Assembly: GCF_044068625.1 (NCBI RefSeq)
Contig: NZ_JBIPKH010000010.1
Location: 1-64,000, forward strand
Origin: Desulfurivibrio sp044068625
GTDB lineage: Bacteria; Desulfobacterota; Desulfobulbia; Desulfobulbales; Desulfurivibrionaceae
Length of the DNA stretch: 64,000 nt
Reading direction: 5' to 3'
Part shown: in pieces, positions 1-7,514 of the stretch
Layout: each line of letters opens with the position of its first letter
Position numbering within the stretch: position 1 is the first letter of the stretch
Notes under the pieces: generated by a model
Told to the model about the DNA's origin: nothing
What the model saw: the letters and a program-made list of their open reading frames with translations, nothing else
The model's database searches: none
Position numbers and translations under genes: made by a program

Positions 1-75
1 TGTGAGGGGGGCTGGAGATGATGGAGCCGAAAACTCCGGTTGTTCGGGCAGGTTGGCGGCGAAAATCCGGCAAAA

Positions 76-687
76 TCAGATATTGATGACCGAATCGGCC
101 AGCTGCATGGCGGTGACGATATCCAGCATATTGGTGGTCTCGCCCACCTCTTTTTTCTCGAGCAACTGAAAATGGGTCAGGCAGGTGCCGCACACCATGA
201 TATGCACCCCGTCGGCGGCCAGCTCCTTGAGGGCGGGCAGGGCGGCGGCCCCCTCCACGGTCAGGGTCACCCCGGCGTTAACCAGCACCAGGCGCCAGAG
301 ATCGGGCCCCATCTCCTTTAAGGTCTTGAGCAAGCTGAGCAGCAGCCCCGCCCCCAGCTCATCATCGCCCCGCCCCAGCCGGTCGCTGGCCACCAGCACC
401 ATGATCTTTCTGGGTCCGGAGCCGGGGCGCAGCTCGGCCTCGGGCATGGGCTGGCAGGCCGCTTCCCCCTCGGCGGCAGCGGTGCCGCTGATCCGAAAGA
501 GATCGCCCTGCTCCTCGACCTCGACCTGGTAATGGTGATAGCGCAGAAAACGGCTGACGTTCTCCCGGGCCGCCTGGTTGTCCACCACGACGACCAGACT
601 GGCGGGATGCTCGGCGGCGAGCAGATCCTTGACTTGGGTTACCGGGCCGGGACAGGCCAGTCCCCGGCAATCGAGTTCGCGCGACAT
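76..687 (-). CDS. yedF: YedF-like sulfurtransferase/selenium metabolism protein
   Basis: A 203-residue two-part protein. Residues 1-75 are a TusA-like fold with the hallmark CPGP motif (LDCRGLACPGPV), whose Cys is the sulfur- or selenium-carrying residue in TusA proteins. Residues 90-203 are a DsrE-like domain with VCGTC near residue 167. This arrangement is that of the YedF family, which is often linked to selenium metabolism; the exact reaction is not established. The ATG is preceded by AGGAGC about 4 bases upstream. It is the last minus-strand gene at this end of the window, separated from the tRNA-Ser genes by about 170 bases. No selD or selA lies here, so the selenium role is inferred from the family only. 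Confidence 0.85.
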   Translation of the reverse strand: MSRELDCRGLACPGPVTQVKDLLAAEHPASLVVVVDNQAARENVSRFLRYHHYQVEVEEQGDLFRISGTAAAEGEAACQPMPEAELRPGSGPRKIMVLVASDRLGRGDDELGAGLLLSLLKTLKEMGPDLWRLVLVNAGVTLTVEGAAALPALKELAADGVHIMVCGTCLTHFQLLEKKEVGETTNMLDIVTAMQLADSVINI

Positions 688-861
688 AAAAGCTCCTGAT
701 CTGAATTTCCGATACTTAAACCGGCTCTTATTCTCCTGCTTTTCGGGGGATCAGGCAAATAGAAAAGAGTGATGAACGACTGGATCAACCATCGGGATTT
801 CCGATGCCAAACCGGTCAGTGGGAAAACAACGCAATCAGGGGGGAGGTACAAAGAAAAAAA

Positions 862-955
862 TGGCGGAGAGAGAGGGATTCGAACCCTCGGTAGAGTTTT
901 TGACCCTACACTCGCTTAGCAGGCGAGCACCATCGGCCAGCTCGGTCATCTCTCC
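862..955 (-). tRNA. tRNA-Ser(GCU)
   Basis: On the minus strand a cloverleaf with acceptor stem GGAGAGA/TCTCTCC, a long variable arm typical of class II tRNAs, T-loop GGTTCGAATCC and anticodon GCT (CTGCTAAGC loop region). The CCA end is encoded at 864-862. A T-run (TTTTTTT) follows the CCA immediately and may serve as the end of transcription. It sits 25 bases downstream of a second tRNA-Ser and probably shares its transcript. Confidence 0.95.
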
Positions 956-980
956 GCAACTTGATAGGAAGCGTGGTGTG

Positions 981-1066
981 TGGCGGAGGAGGTAGGATTC
1001 GAACCCACGGTACTTTCGTACAACGGTTTTCAAGACCGCCGCCTTAAACCACTCGGCCACTCCTCC
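981..1066 (-). tRNA. tRNA-Ser(UGA)
   Basis: On the minus strand GGAGGAG pairs with CTCCTCC in the acceptor stem, the anticodon loop reads CTTGAAA with anticodon TGA, the variable arm is long, and CCA is encoded at 983-981. It starts 33 bases after the radA stop codon, with no clear promoter in between, so it may be processed from a radA read-through transcript. Confidence 0.95.
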
Positions 1067-1071
1067 AAGCA

Positions 1072-1095
1072 GGGAGAACTATCTACCATTCTCCC
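1072..1095 (-). other. Hairpin between radA and tRNA-Ser(UGA)
   Basis: Perfect 7-bp inverted arms GGGAGAA and TTCTCCC with a 10-base loop fill the short gap between the radA stop and tRNA-Ser(UGA). There is no T-run after it, so it is a poor terminator; an RNA-processing or transcript-stability role is possible but unproven. Confidence 0.4.
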
Positions 1096-1099
1096 GCCC

Positions 1100-2461
1100 T
1101 TATGTCAACGTCTCCAGTGCTTCGGCCAATTTAGCCACCGCCGTTACCTGCAAACCCTTGATCGGCTCCCGGGGGGCATTGGCTTTGGGGATGATCGCCC
1201 GCTTGAAGCCGTGCTTGGCCGCTTCGCGCAAACGCTCCTGGCCGTTGAGGACCGGGCGCACCTCGCCGGCCAGCCCCACCTCGCCGAAAACCACCAGATC
1301 CCGAGCCAGGGTCCGATTGGCCAGGCTGGAGGCCACCGCCAGCAGCAGGGCCAGATCGGCGGCGGTTTCATTGACCCGCACCCCGCCCACCACGTTGACG
1401 AAAACATCGCGATCATAGGTGGCCAGCCGGCCATGGCGGTGGAGTACCGCCAGCAGCAGGCCCAGGCGATTGTTTTCCAGGCCCACCGCCAGCCGTTTGG
1501 GAATTTCGGCCCGGCTCTGGTCGACCAGGGCCTGCAACTCCACCAGCAGCGGCCGGCTTCCTTCCCAGAGGACGGTGACCAGGCTGCCCGGGGCCGGCTC
1601 GCCGTCACGGGAGAGGAAGATGGCCGAGGGGTTGCTGATCTCCTTGAGCCCCCGGTCGGTCATGGCGAAAACCCCCAGCTCGTTGACCGCTCCGAACCGG
1701 TTCTTCACCGCCCGCAGCAAGCGGTAACGGCTGTCCAGATTCCCCTCGAAATAGCAGACCACGTCGATCATATGTTCCAGCACCCGGGGTCCGGCCAGGT
1801 TGCCGGACTTGGTGACGTGGCCCACCAGAAAAACGGCGGTGCCGCTCTGCTTGGCAAAGCGGGTGAGCAGGGCGGCGGACTCCCGCACCTGGGCAACGCT
1901 GCCCGGGGCCGAGGCCAGGGCGCCCACCTGCATGGTTTGAATGGAGTCGATCACCAGGACCCGGGGCTTGACCTCGGCGGCGGTGGCCAGGATATTTTCG
2001 ATCACCGTTTCGGCCAGCAGCAGCATGCCGTTATCGGCCAGCCCCAGGCGGCGGGAGCTCATGGCGATCTGGCGGGGGGACTCCTCGCCGGAGACGTACA
2101 ACACCTTATGTTGGGCGGCCAGGTTGCTGCCCACCTGCAGCAGGGCGGTGCTCTTGCCCACCCCGGGATCGCCGCCCACCAGCACCACCGAACCGGCCAC
2201 CAGACCACCCCCCAGCACCCGATCCAACTCGGCCAGGCCGGTCCCGATCCGGGGGGTTTCAGCCAGCTCCACCGCTCCGAGCTCCTGCACCGACATCACC
2301 GCCCCGCTGTAGCCTCCCAGCCGCGCGTCCGCAGCAGGAGCGGCGGGCCGACTCCCCTCCTCCAGGGTATTCCAGGCCCCGCAGGACACACACTGGCCGG
2401 CCCATTTGTTGGTCGCCTCGCCGCAGGCGGAACAGATATAGCTGGTCTTCTTTTTCGCCAT
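1100..2461 (-). CDS. radA: DNA repair protein RadA
   Basis: RadA is a RecA-like helicase that processes recombination intermediates. The protein shows an N-terminal zinc finger (CSACG ... CVSCG), a Walker A GGDPGVGKST, the RadA-specific KNRFG motif, and a Lon-like C-terminal domain. At 453 residues it matches the usual family length of about 455. I chose the ATG at 2461 (MAKKKTSY...) because AGGTGG lies 9 bases upstream and RadA proteins start this way; a GTG at 2473 directly after the hemW stop is an alternative. It is the last protein gene in a gatB-radC-hemW-radA chain. Confidence 0.96.
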   Translation of the reverse strand: MAKKKTSYICSACGEATNKWAGQCVSCGAWNTLEEGSRPAAPAADARLGGYSGAVMSVQELGAVELAETPRIGTGLAELDRVLGGGLVAGSVVLVGGDPGVGKSTALLQVGSNLAAQHKVLYVSGEESPRQIAMSSRRLGLADNGMLLLAETVIENILATAAEVKPRVLVIDSIQTMQVGALASAPGSVAQVRESAALLTRFAKQSGTAVFLVGHVTKSGNLAGPRVLEHMIDVVCYFEGNLDSRYRLLRAVKNRFGAVNELGVFAMTDRGLKEISNPSAIFLSRDGEPAPGSLVTVLWEGSRPLLVELQALVDQSRAEIPKRLAVGLENNRLGLLLAVLHRHGRLATYDRDVFVNVVGGVRVNETAADLALLLAVASSLANRTLARDLVVFGEVGLAGEVRPVLNGQERLREAAKHGFKRAIIPKANAPREPIKGLQVTAVAKLAEALETLT

Positions 2462-2473
2462 TTTGCCGGCCAC

Positions 2474-3646
2474 CTAAACCAGTTGAGAGAGGACTTGATT
2501 GGCCAGGGGAAAGGCCCGTTCACTCAGGGCCAGGCGGCCGCCCTCCAGGGTCAGCAGACCCAGATCGAGCAGCCGCGTCAGCATTGTTCCATAATAGGCT
2601 TGCGGGGTCAAAGCAAAGCGCCTTTGAAGCTCGGCGATCTCCACCCCTTCAGTCAGCCGCAGCCCCATGATCACCGTCTCCCGGAAGGCCGCTTCCCGAC
2701 CCAGGGCCTCGGCGGTGGCGTAAGGGGCCTGGCCGGCGGCCAGCAGGCGGCGATAAAGGCCCGGCGCCCGGACGTTGCCGATCCGCAGGCCGTCAAGGCA
2801 GGAGAAGGCCGCCGCCCCCAGACCGAGATAGGAGCCGTTCCGCCAGTAGTTCAGGTTGTGGCGGCACTGATAACCGGGCTGACAGTAGTTGGCAACCTCA
2901 TACTGCTCGTAAACCATGGCCCCCAGCAGTTTTCGGGCCAGCTCCTCCATGGCGGCGCACTGATCATCGTCGGGCAGAGTCTGCTCCCCGGCGGCCAGGC
3001 GCCCGACCAGGGGGGTCCCCTCCTCCGGGGTCAACTGATAGATGGCCAGATGGGTGGGCTCGGCCTCCATGGCCGTGGTCAGATCGGCCCGGAACCGCTC
3101 GGCGGTCTGGCCGGGCAGGCCGTAGATCAGGTCCAGATTGAAGTTTTCAAAACCGGCCTCGCGGGCCCAGGCGATGGCGGCCAGGGCCGCGGCCCGATCA
3201 TGGCCCCGGCCCACCGCCTGCAGCAGTTGGTCGTCAAAACTCTGCACCCCGATACTGAGCCGGTTGACCCCGGCGGCGCGCAACCGGCGCAGCCCCTCCC
3301 GGCTCAGGGTGTTGGGGTTGCTTTCCAGGCTGATCTCCGGCGGCTCATCCCCTTCGGAACTGAAACGGAAGAGCCGGAACAGCTCGCCAATCAGTTCGGC
3401 CAGTTGCTCCGGCGGATAGATGGTGGGAGTGCCGCCGCCGATAAAGAGCGAACCGAAAAGCTGCTCCCGGCTCCAGGGCAACTCGGCCAACTGCCGGGCC
3501 TGGGCCAGCACCGCCTTAAGATAGGAGCCGGGCGGCCGGCGGCAGGGCAGAGAGACAAAGGCGCAGTAATCGCATTTGCTGCGGCAGAAGGGGATATGAA
3601 CGTAAATCCCGGGCCGGGCGGTCAGCCCTGGATGATCGGCTGACAT
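2474..3646 (-). CDS. hemW: Radical SAM heme chaperone HemW-like
   Basis: A 390-residue radical SAM protein with the cluster motif HIPFCRSKCDYCAF near residue 18 (CxxxCxxC) followed by GGGTPT and a HemN-type C-terminal domain. HemW proteins resemble oxygen-independent coproporphyrinogen oxidase but bind heme and act as heme chaperones; they lack the extra N-terminal motifs of true HemN, as here. It overlaps the upstream radC gene by 25 bases and its stop is followed directly by radA, indicating cotranscription. Confidence 0.92.
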   Translation of the reverse strand: MSADHPGLTARPGIYVHIPFCRSKCDYCAFVSLPCRRPPGSYLKAVLAQARQLAELPWSREQLFGSLFIGGGTPTIYPPEQLAELIGELFRLFRFSSEGDEPPEISLESNPNTLSREGLRRLRAAGVNRLSIGVQSFDDQLLQAVGRGHDRAAALAAIAWAREAGFENFNLDLIYGLPGQTAERFRADLTTAMEAEPTHLAIYQLTPEEGTPLVGRLAAGEQTLPDDDQCAAMEELARKLLGAMVYEQYEVANYCQPGYQCRHNLNYWRNGSYLGLGAAAFSCLDGLRIGNVRAPGLYRRLLAAGQAPYATAEALGREAAFRETVIMGLRLTEGVEIAELQRRFALTPQAYYGTMLTRLLDLGLLTLEGGRLALSERAFPLANQVLSQLV

Positions 3647-4353
3647 GCTTGGCGGATCTCTTCCATCAGGCCGTGATCGGCAAAACTGTAAGGCCGCTCA
3701 TCGGCCCCGATAATGCAGTGGTCCAGCAACTGGATCTCGCAGAAGGCCAGGGCCAGAAAGAGATGGCGGGTCAGGCGGCGGTCCTGGGCCGAGGGTTGGG
3801 TATTGCCGGAGGGATGGTTATGGGCCAGGATCACGGCGGCGGCCCGGTGTTGCATGGCCAGGGCCACCACCTCGCGGGGATGGACCGAGGCGGCGGTCAG
3901 AGTGCCCACCGCCACCTCCTCCAGGGCCAGAATGCCGTAGGAGGCGTCCAGCAGGATCGCCACCAGGGTCTCCCGGCTGAGCCCCCGCAGGGCATGGATC
4001 AGGTAGTCCCCCACCTCCCGGCTGGAGCGGAGATACTCCCGCCCCATGAGCCGTTCCCGCAGATAGCGGCGGGCCACCGCCTGGACAAAGTGGAGGGCGA
4101 AGGCGTTTTTCGGCCCCACCCCGGCCACCTGCTCCAGTTCGGCCTGGCCGGCATCCAGCACCCGGCTCAGGGAGCCGTCGAAGCGGGCCAGCAAAGCCCG
4201 GGCCGGCTCCTTGCAATCCCGCCGGGGGGTGCCCATGGTCAGCAGCAGCTCCAGCATGTCGCTGTCGGTCAGCCCGTCGGCTCCATGGCTTAAAAAGCGA
4301 TCCCGCAGCCGCTGCCGGTGCCCTTCCCCCTTATGCCGAGCCTCCTGCCCCAT
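3622..4353 (-). CDS. radC: RadC family JAB-domain protein
   Basis: RadC/DUF2466 protein of about 243 residues. An N-terminal helix-hairpin-helix-like region (VAGVGPKNA) precedes a JAB/MPN+ metalloprotease-like domain with the conserved HNHPSG and a downstream D in SAQDRRLT. The molecular function of RadC is unresolved; it was once thought to be a repair protein. The start is uncertain: an ATG at 4353 sits close behind GGGAGG, while a TTG at 4374 gives a 250-residue product. The gene begins within 30 bases of the gatB stop and overlaps hemW. Confidence 0.9.
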   Translation of the reverse strand: MGQEARHKGEGHRQRLRDRFLSHGADGLTDSDMLELLLTMGTPRRDCKEPARALLARFDGSLSRVLDAGQAELEQVAGVGPKNAFALHFVQAVARRYLRERLMGREYLRSSREVGDYLIHALRGLSRETLVAILLDASYGILALEEVAVGTLTAASVHPREVVALAMQHRAAAVILAHNHPSGNTQPSAQDRRLTRHLFLALAFCEIQLLDHCIIGADERPYSFADHGLMEEIRQACQPIIQG

Positions 4354-4380
4354 GCCTCCCTGCCAGCGCAGCAACCCTGG

Positions 4381-5817
4381 CTACCCTTTTTGCAGCTCGT
4401 TGGTGAAGAGTTGATTGGCCAGTTGGGGGTTGGCCTTGCCCTTGGTCTCCTTCATCAACTGGCCGACGAAAAAGCCCAGCACCTTGCCCTTGCCGGCCCG
4501 GAACTGGGCGACCTGCTCGGGATTATCGGCGATGATCCTCTGAACGATGGCGGTCAACTCGCCCTCATCGCTGACCTGGAGCAGGTTTTTCTCCTTGACC
4601 ACCCTCTCGGGATCGGCCCCGGAGGCCATCATCTCCTCGAAGACGGTCTTGGCGATCTTGCCGCTGATGCTCCCCTGATCCACCATGGTCAGCAGCCGAG
4701 CCAGGTTGGCGGGGGTGACCGGACAGCCGGCAAGATCGATCCCCTCCTCCCCTTTCAGCACCCGCATCAACTCGGTCATGATCCAGTTGCTCAACTTTTT
4801 GGCCCCGGGATAGAGCGCCAGGGCGCTTTCAAAGTAATCGGCCAGATCCCGGCTGGAGGTAAGCACCTCGGCGTCATACTCTGGCAGCCCCAGCTCCTGG
4901 ATAAAACGGGTCTTTTTGGCCAGAGGCAGCTCGGGCAGCTCGGCCTTTAGTGCGGCAATCCACTCATCGGCGATCACCACCGGCACCAGATCGGGGTCGG
5001 GAAAATAGCGGTAATCGTGGGCCTCCTCCTTGGAGCGCATCGGCAGGCTGATCCCCTTGTCGGCGTCCCAGAGCAGGGTGGCCTGGACCACCGCCTCGCC
5101 GTCCAGCAGCAGGTCGCGCTGGCGGCGCTCCTCATACTCCAGGGCCCGCTGGACGTTGCGGAAGGAGTTCATGTTCTTAAGTTCGGTGCGGGTGCCCAGC
5201 TTCTCCTCCCCCTTGGGCCGCAGGGAGATGTTGGCGTCGCAGCGGAAGCTGCCCTCCTGCATGTTACCGTCGCAGATCTCAAGATAACGGACAATGGCGT
5301 GGAGCTTGCGCAGGTAGGCGGCGGCCTCCTCGGGGGAGCGGATATCGGGTTCGCTGACAATCTCCAGCAGGGGGGTGCCGGCGCGGTTGAGATCGACATA
5401 GCTCACCGGCTCCCGCTCGTCGTGGATCAGCTTGCCGGCATCCTCCTCCATATGGATCCGGGTGATCCCGATCTCCCGGGTCTTACCGTCGAGATCGATG
5501 CTCAGGCGGCCATGCTCGGCAATGGGCAGGTCAAACTGGGAGATCTGGTAGCCCTTGGGCAGATCGGGGTAGAAGTAGTTTTTGCGGGCGAAAACGTTGC
5601 GCTGGTTAATTTGGCAGTCGGTGGCCAGGGCCAGCTTGATGGCAAACTCCACCACCCGCCGGTTGAGCACCGGCAGCACCCCCGGCAGCCCAAGGCAGAC
5701 CGGGCAGGTATTGCTGTTGGGGGGCCGGCCGAACTCGGTGCTGCAGCCACAGAAAATTTTGCTTCGGGTTTTCAACTGGGCATGCACTTCCAGCCCGATG
5801 ACGGTTTCAAACTCCAT
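4381..5817 (-). CDS. gatB: Asp-tRNA(Asn)/Glu-tRNA(Gln) amidotransferase subunit B
   Basis: GatB binds the mischarged tRNA and phosphorylates its carboxylate so that GatA-derived ammonia can form Gln- or Asn-tRNA. The 478-residue protein opens with FETVIGLEVHAQL, has the cysteine motifs CGCS and CPVCLG, carries the GatB signature around YFYPDLPKGYQIS, and ends with a GatB/YqeY tail domain. Length is standard. The ATG is preceded by GAGG at a good distance. gatA and gatC are not in the window. It heads the chain gatB-radC-hemW-radA. Confidence 0.97.
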   Translation of the reverse strand: MEFETVIGLEVHAQLKTRSKIFCGCSTEFGRPPNSNTCPVCLGLPGVLPVLNRRVVEFAIKLALATDCQINQRNVFARKNYFYPDLPKGYQISQFDLPIAEHGRLSIDLDGKTREIGITRIHMEEDAGKLIHDEREPVSYVDLNRAGTPLLEIVSEPDIRSPEEAAAYLRKLHAIVRYLEICDGNMQEGSFRCDANISLRPKGEEKLGTRTELKNMNSFRNVQRALEYEERRQRDLLLDGEAVVQATLLWDADKGISLPMRSKEEAHDYRYFPDPDLVPVVIADEWIAALKAELPELPLAKKTRFIQELGLPEYDAEVLTSSRDLADYFESALALYPGAKKLSNWIMTELMRVLKGEEGIDLAGCPVTPANLARLLTMVDQGSISGKIAKTVFEEMMASGADPERVVKEKNLLQVSDEGELTAIVQRIIADNPEQVAQFRAGKGKVLGFFVGQLMKETKGKANPQLANQLFTNELQKG

Positions 5818-5836
5818 CGCGTTCCTCGCCTAATTT

Positions 5837-5939
5837 TGTCGACGTCGCAAAAAGCCGCGACGACGACGGGGCACGCCTCGTAACTTGTTGTTTTCGCATG
5901 GCCGACCAACACGTTTGGCGGGTTTTTGCGAGGTTGTCA
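5837..5939. repeat. Imperfect inverted repeat, REP/MITE-like
   Basis: Ends at 5837-5853 and 5923-5939 are near-complementary (TTTTTGCGA shared, about 14 of 17 positions) and enclose a GC-rich centre with runs of CGACGACGAC. The element fills the gap between gatB and the minus-strand gene that ends at 5937, overlapping its last codon. No second copy was noticed in the window, so its repetitive nature is inferred from form only. Confidence 0.4.
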
Positions 5940-6485
5940 ATTTTGCTTCCTTACCCAAACCTGGATCTTGCCCAGCTCCGCCGGCCACTGCTCCCCGCAG
6001 CGCACCTCCAGGAACATCCGGAAGAGCTGATCCACGGTGCGTACCGCCATCTCAAAAAGTCCGATCTGATCCAGGATCAGCCCCTCGGCGGCCAGGGGAT
6101 CGCCATCGTTGCTCGCCCCTTCCGCCCCGATCTCGGTCTTGGGCAGCCGGACATTCTGGAACTCGAAGATCCGGGCCTTGATGGTCAGGCTCCACTCATG
6201 GTCGTCCCGCTGGATCCGAATCCGGGCCTGCTCGGGCTTTTTGCCCAAAGCCAGGCCGGCCCGAGCCTCTCGCAGTTCGGTCATCAAGCCCCGGCAAACC
6301 ACGTTTTCCCGGGTCTCGCCCTCGCCGAACTCCAGCAGCATATGCTTTTCAAAGACCACCAAAATATCCTGGCCGATCTCCGACACCAGCACCGCCCCGC
6401 CCCGCTCTTCACTCTTGTACCAGAGCCAGGTTAAAAATTCCTGGCCCAGGAAATGTTTCTCTTCAATCAGGTCAACCAGATCCAC
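5937..6485 (-). CDS. Conserved-looking hypothetical protein, partner of RdgC-like gene
   Basis: A 182-residue soluble protein without signal peptide or membrane segment; I do not recognise a family. It begins with an acidic/aromatic stretch (FLGQEFLTWLWYKSEE) and contains a basic-rich middle. The GTG start is supported by AAGGAGG 8 bases upstream, which overlaps the stop of the RdgC-like gene, so the two are certainly one operon. A role next to an RdgC-type DNA-binding protein suggests a recombination or nucleoid function, but this is context only. Confidence 0.7.
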   Translation of the reverse strand: MDLVDLIEEKHFLGQEFLTWLWYKSEERGGAVLVSEIGQDILVVFEKHMLLEFGEGETRENVVCRGLMTELREARAGLALGKKPEQARIRIQRDDHEWSLTIKARIFEFQNVRLPKTEIGAEGASNDGDPLAAEGLILDQIGLFEMAVRTVDQLFRMFLEVRCGEQWPAELGKIQVWVRKQN

Positions 6486-6498
6486 CGCCCCAACCTCC

Positions 6499-7104
6499 TT
6501 AGACGAAAATCGCCGGGCTCAGATCGGCCAGGGCGGAATGTTGTTCGGCGGGCAACAGATGCTCGGCGACCAGATAGGGCACCTGGAGCATCACCCCCAA
6601 CTCGAAGGTTTGCCGGAAAAGCTCCTCGAAACTCTCCTGGGCCTTTTGGTTGGTGGAGAAAAAGAGGATGGTGCCGGCGGCCAGGTTCCAGCAGAGGTCA
6701 TAAACCGCCGGGGCCGGCAGGGCCTGCTTGAGCAGCTTCAACTCGATATTCTCCTTGATCTCCAGCCGCTGGGCCCGGCTCAGTTTGGGCACCTGGCGCA
6801 AAACCTTGAGCCGCTCCTCCTCCTTGAGGCAGAACTTGCGCAGAATCTTGGCCGCCACCTTGCGCTCGTCGATCCGCATGCTCAGGATCAGGTGATCGCC
6901 CACCGCGTAGGGGGCCCGGCTGAAATCGCTGTCAAACATGCTGGCCACCGACACCCAGCCGATGGAGCGCTCATCATAGGTTTCGTCGATATCGCGAAAA
7001 CTGTGGGCGGCGATCCGCTCGGCGGCGAAATCCCAGAAATTTTCCGGCAACGGCCCCTCCACCGCGTAACGAACAAAGCCGGCGGAGCGTGCTAAAAGTC
7101 CCAT
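6499..7104 (-). CDS. RdgC-like recombination-associated protein
   Basis: A 201-residue protein that resembles the N-terminal part of RdgC, the ring-forming DNA-binding protein that limits RecA in enterobacteria. Supporting traits are the SIGWV segment after an acidic DID...DERS stretch, the run of basic residues ending in LSRAQRLEIKENIELKLL, and the ILFFSTNQKAQESFEELF strand-helix unit. It is shorter than the roughly 300-residue proteobacterial RdgC. The ATG at 7104 has GGGAAG 8 bases upstream; an upstream extension to 7236 is unlikely to be coding. Identification is by pattern only. Confidence 0.65.
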   Translation of the reverse strand: MGLLARSAGFVRYAVEGPLPENFWDFAAERIAAHSFRDIDETYDERSIGWVSVASMFDSDFSRAPYAVGDHLILSMRIDERKVAAKILRKFCLKEEERLKVLRQVPKLSRAQRLEIKENIELKLLKQALPAPAVYDLCWNLAAGTILFFSTNQKAQESFEELFRQTFELGVMLQVPYLVAEHLLPAEQHSALADLSPAIFV

Positions 7105-7244
7105 AAATATCTTCCCGTTATGATATAAAAGTGTAAAGTCGGTCCTGCGGGCCACGGCAGACAATAGCAGACCACCCGGCGGCCGACAAGCACTTTCCCG
7201 GCCGGCGTTGGCCAGAAAAAACGTGGCCAGCGGCAAGCTTGGAC

Positions 7245-7273
7245 TTGACAGCCGGGTCTCGCTGTTGTAAAAA
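7245..7273 (+). promoter_or_regulatory. Promoter of tRNA-Lys/tRNA-Glu
   Basis: TTGACA at 7245-7250, a 17-base spacer and TAAAAA at 7268-7273. The predicted start near 7280 is about 10 bases before mature tRNA-Lys, a normal layout for a tRNA operon. Confidence 0.75.
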
Positions 7274-7290
7274 AGGCCCTCTTTGCAAGG

Positions 7291-7366
7291 GGGTCGTTAA
7301 CTCAGTCGGTAGAGTATCTGCCTTTTAAGCAGAGAGTCGTTGGTTCGAATCCAACACGACCCACCA
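7291..7366 (+). tRNA. tRNA-Lys(UUU)
   Basis: Acceptor stem GGGTCGT/ACGACCC, D-arm ACTCAGTCGGTAGAGT, anticodon loop CTTTTAA with anticodon TTT, T-arm GTTGGTTCGAATCCAAC, discriminator A and encoded CCA. First gene of a two-tRNA transcript. Confidence 0.97.
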
Positions 7367-7387
7367 TTCGAGCCAGGCAGCACTTTT

Positions 7388-7465
7388 GTCCCCATCGTCT
7401 AGTCAGGTCCAGGACACCGGCCTTTCACGCCGGCAACACCGGTTCAAATCCGGTTGGGGACGCCA
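7388..7465 (+). tRNA. tRNA-Glu(UUC)
   Basis: Acceptor stem GTCCCCA/TGGGGAC, anticodon loop CTTTCAC with anticodon TTC, T-arm ACCGGTTCAAATCCGGT, discriminator G and encoded CCA. It follows tRNA-Lys by 21 bases and is closed by the strong terminator at 7474. Confidence 0.97.
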
Positions 7466-7473
7466 CCATATGG

Positions 7474-7510
7474 AAAGGGGTTGGCCGTTTACGGCCAACC
7501 CCTTTTTTTT
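7474..7510. terminator. Bidirectional intrinsic terminator
   Basis: A perfect 15-bp stem (AAAGGGGTTGGCCGT paired with its complement) with a 2-base loop. T-runs flank it in both directions (TTTTTTTT on plus; AAA at the other foot). It ends the tRNA-Lys/Glu transcript from the left and the sensor kinase/FliK-like transcript from the right. Confidence 0.9.
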
Positions 7511-7514
7511 CGTT

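Noticed and set aside
76..687. YedF as proof of selenoproteins here
   Set aside because: No in-frame TGA in a recognised gene and no sel genes are visible in this window.
980..3643. An 887-codon open frame on the plus strand opposite radA and hemW
   Set aside because: It is antisense to two clear genes, has a repetitive Gly/Gln/Pro/His composition typical of shadows in GC-rich DNA, and no ribosome site.
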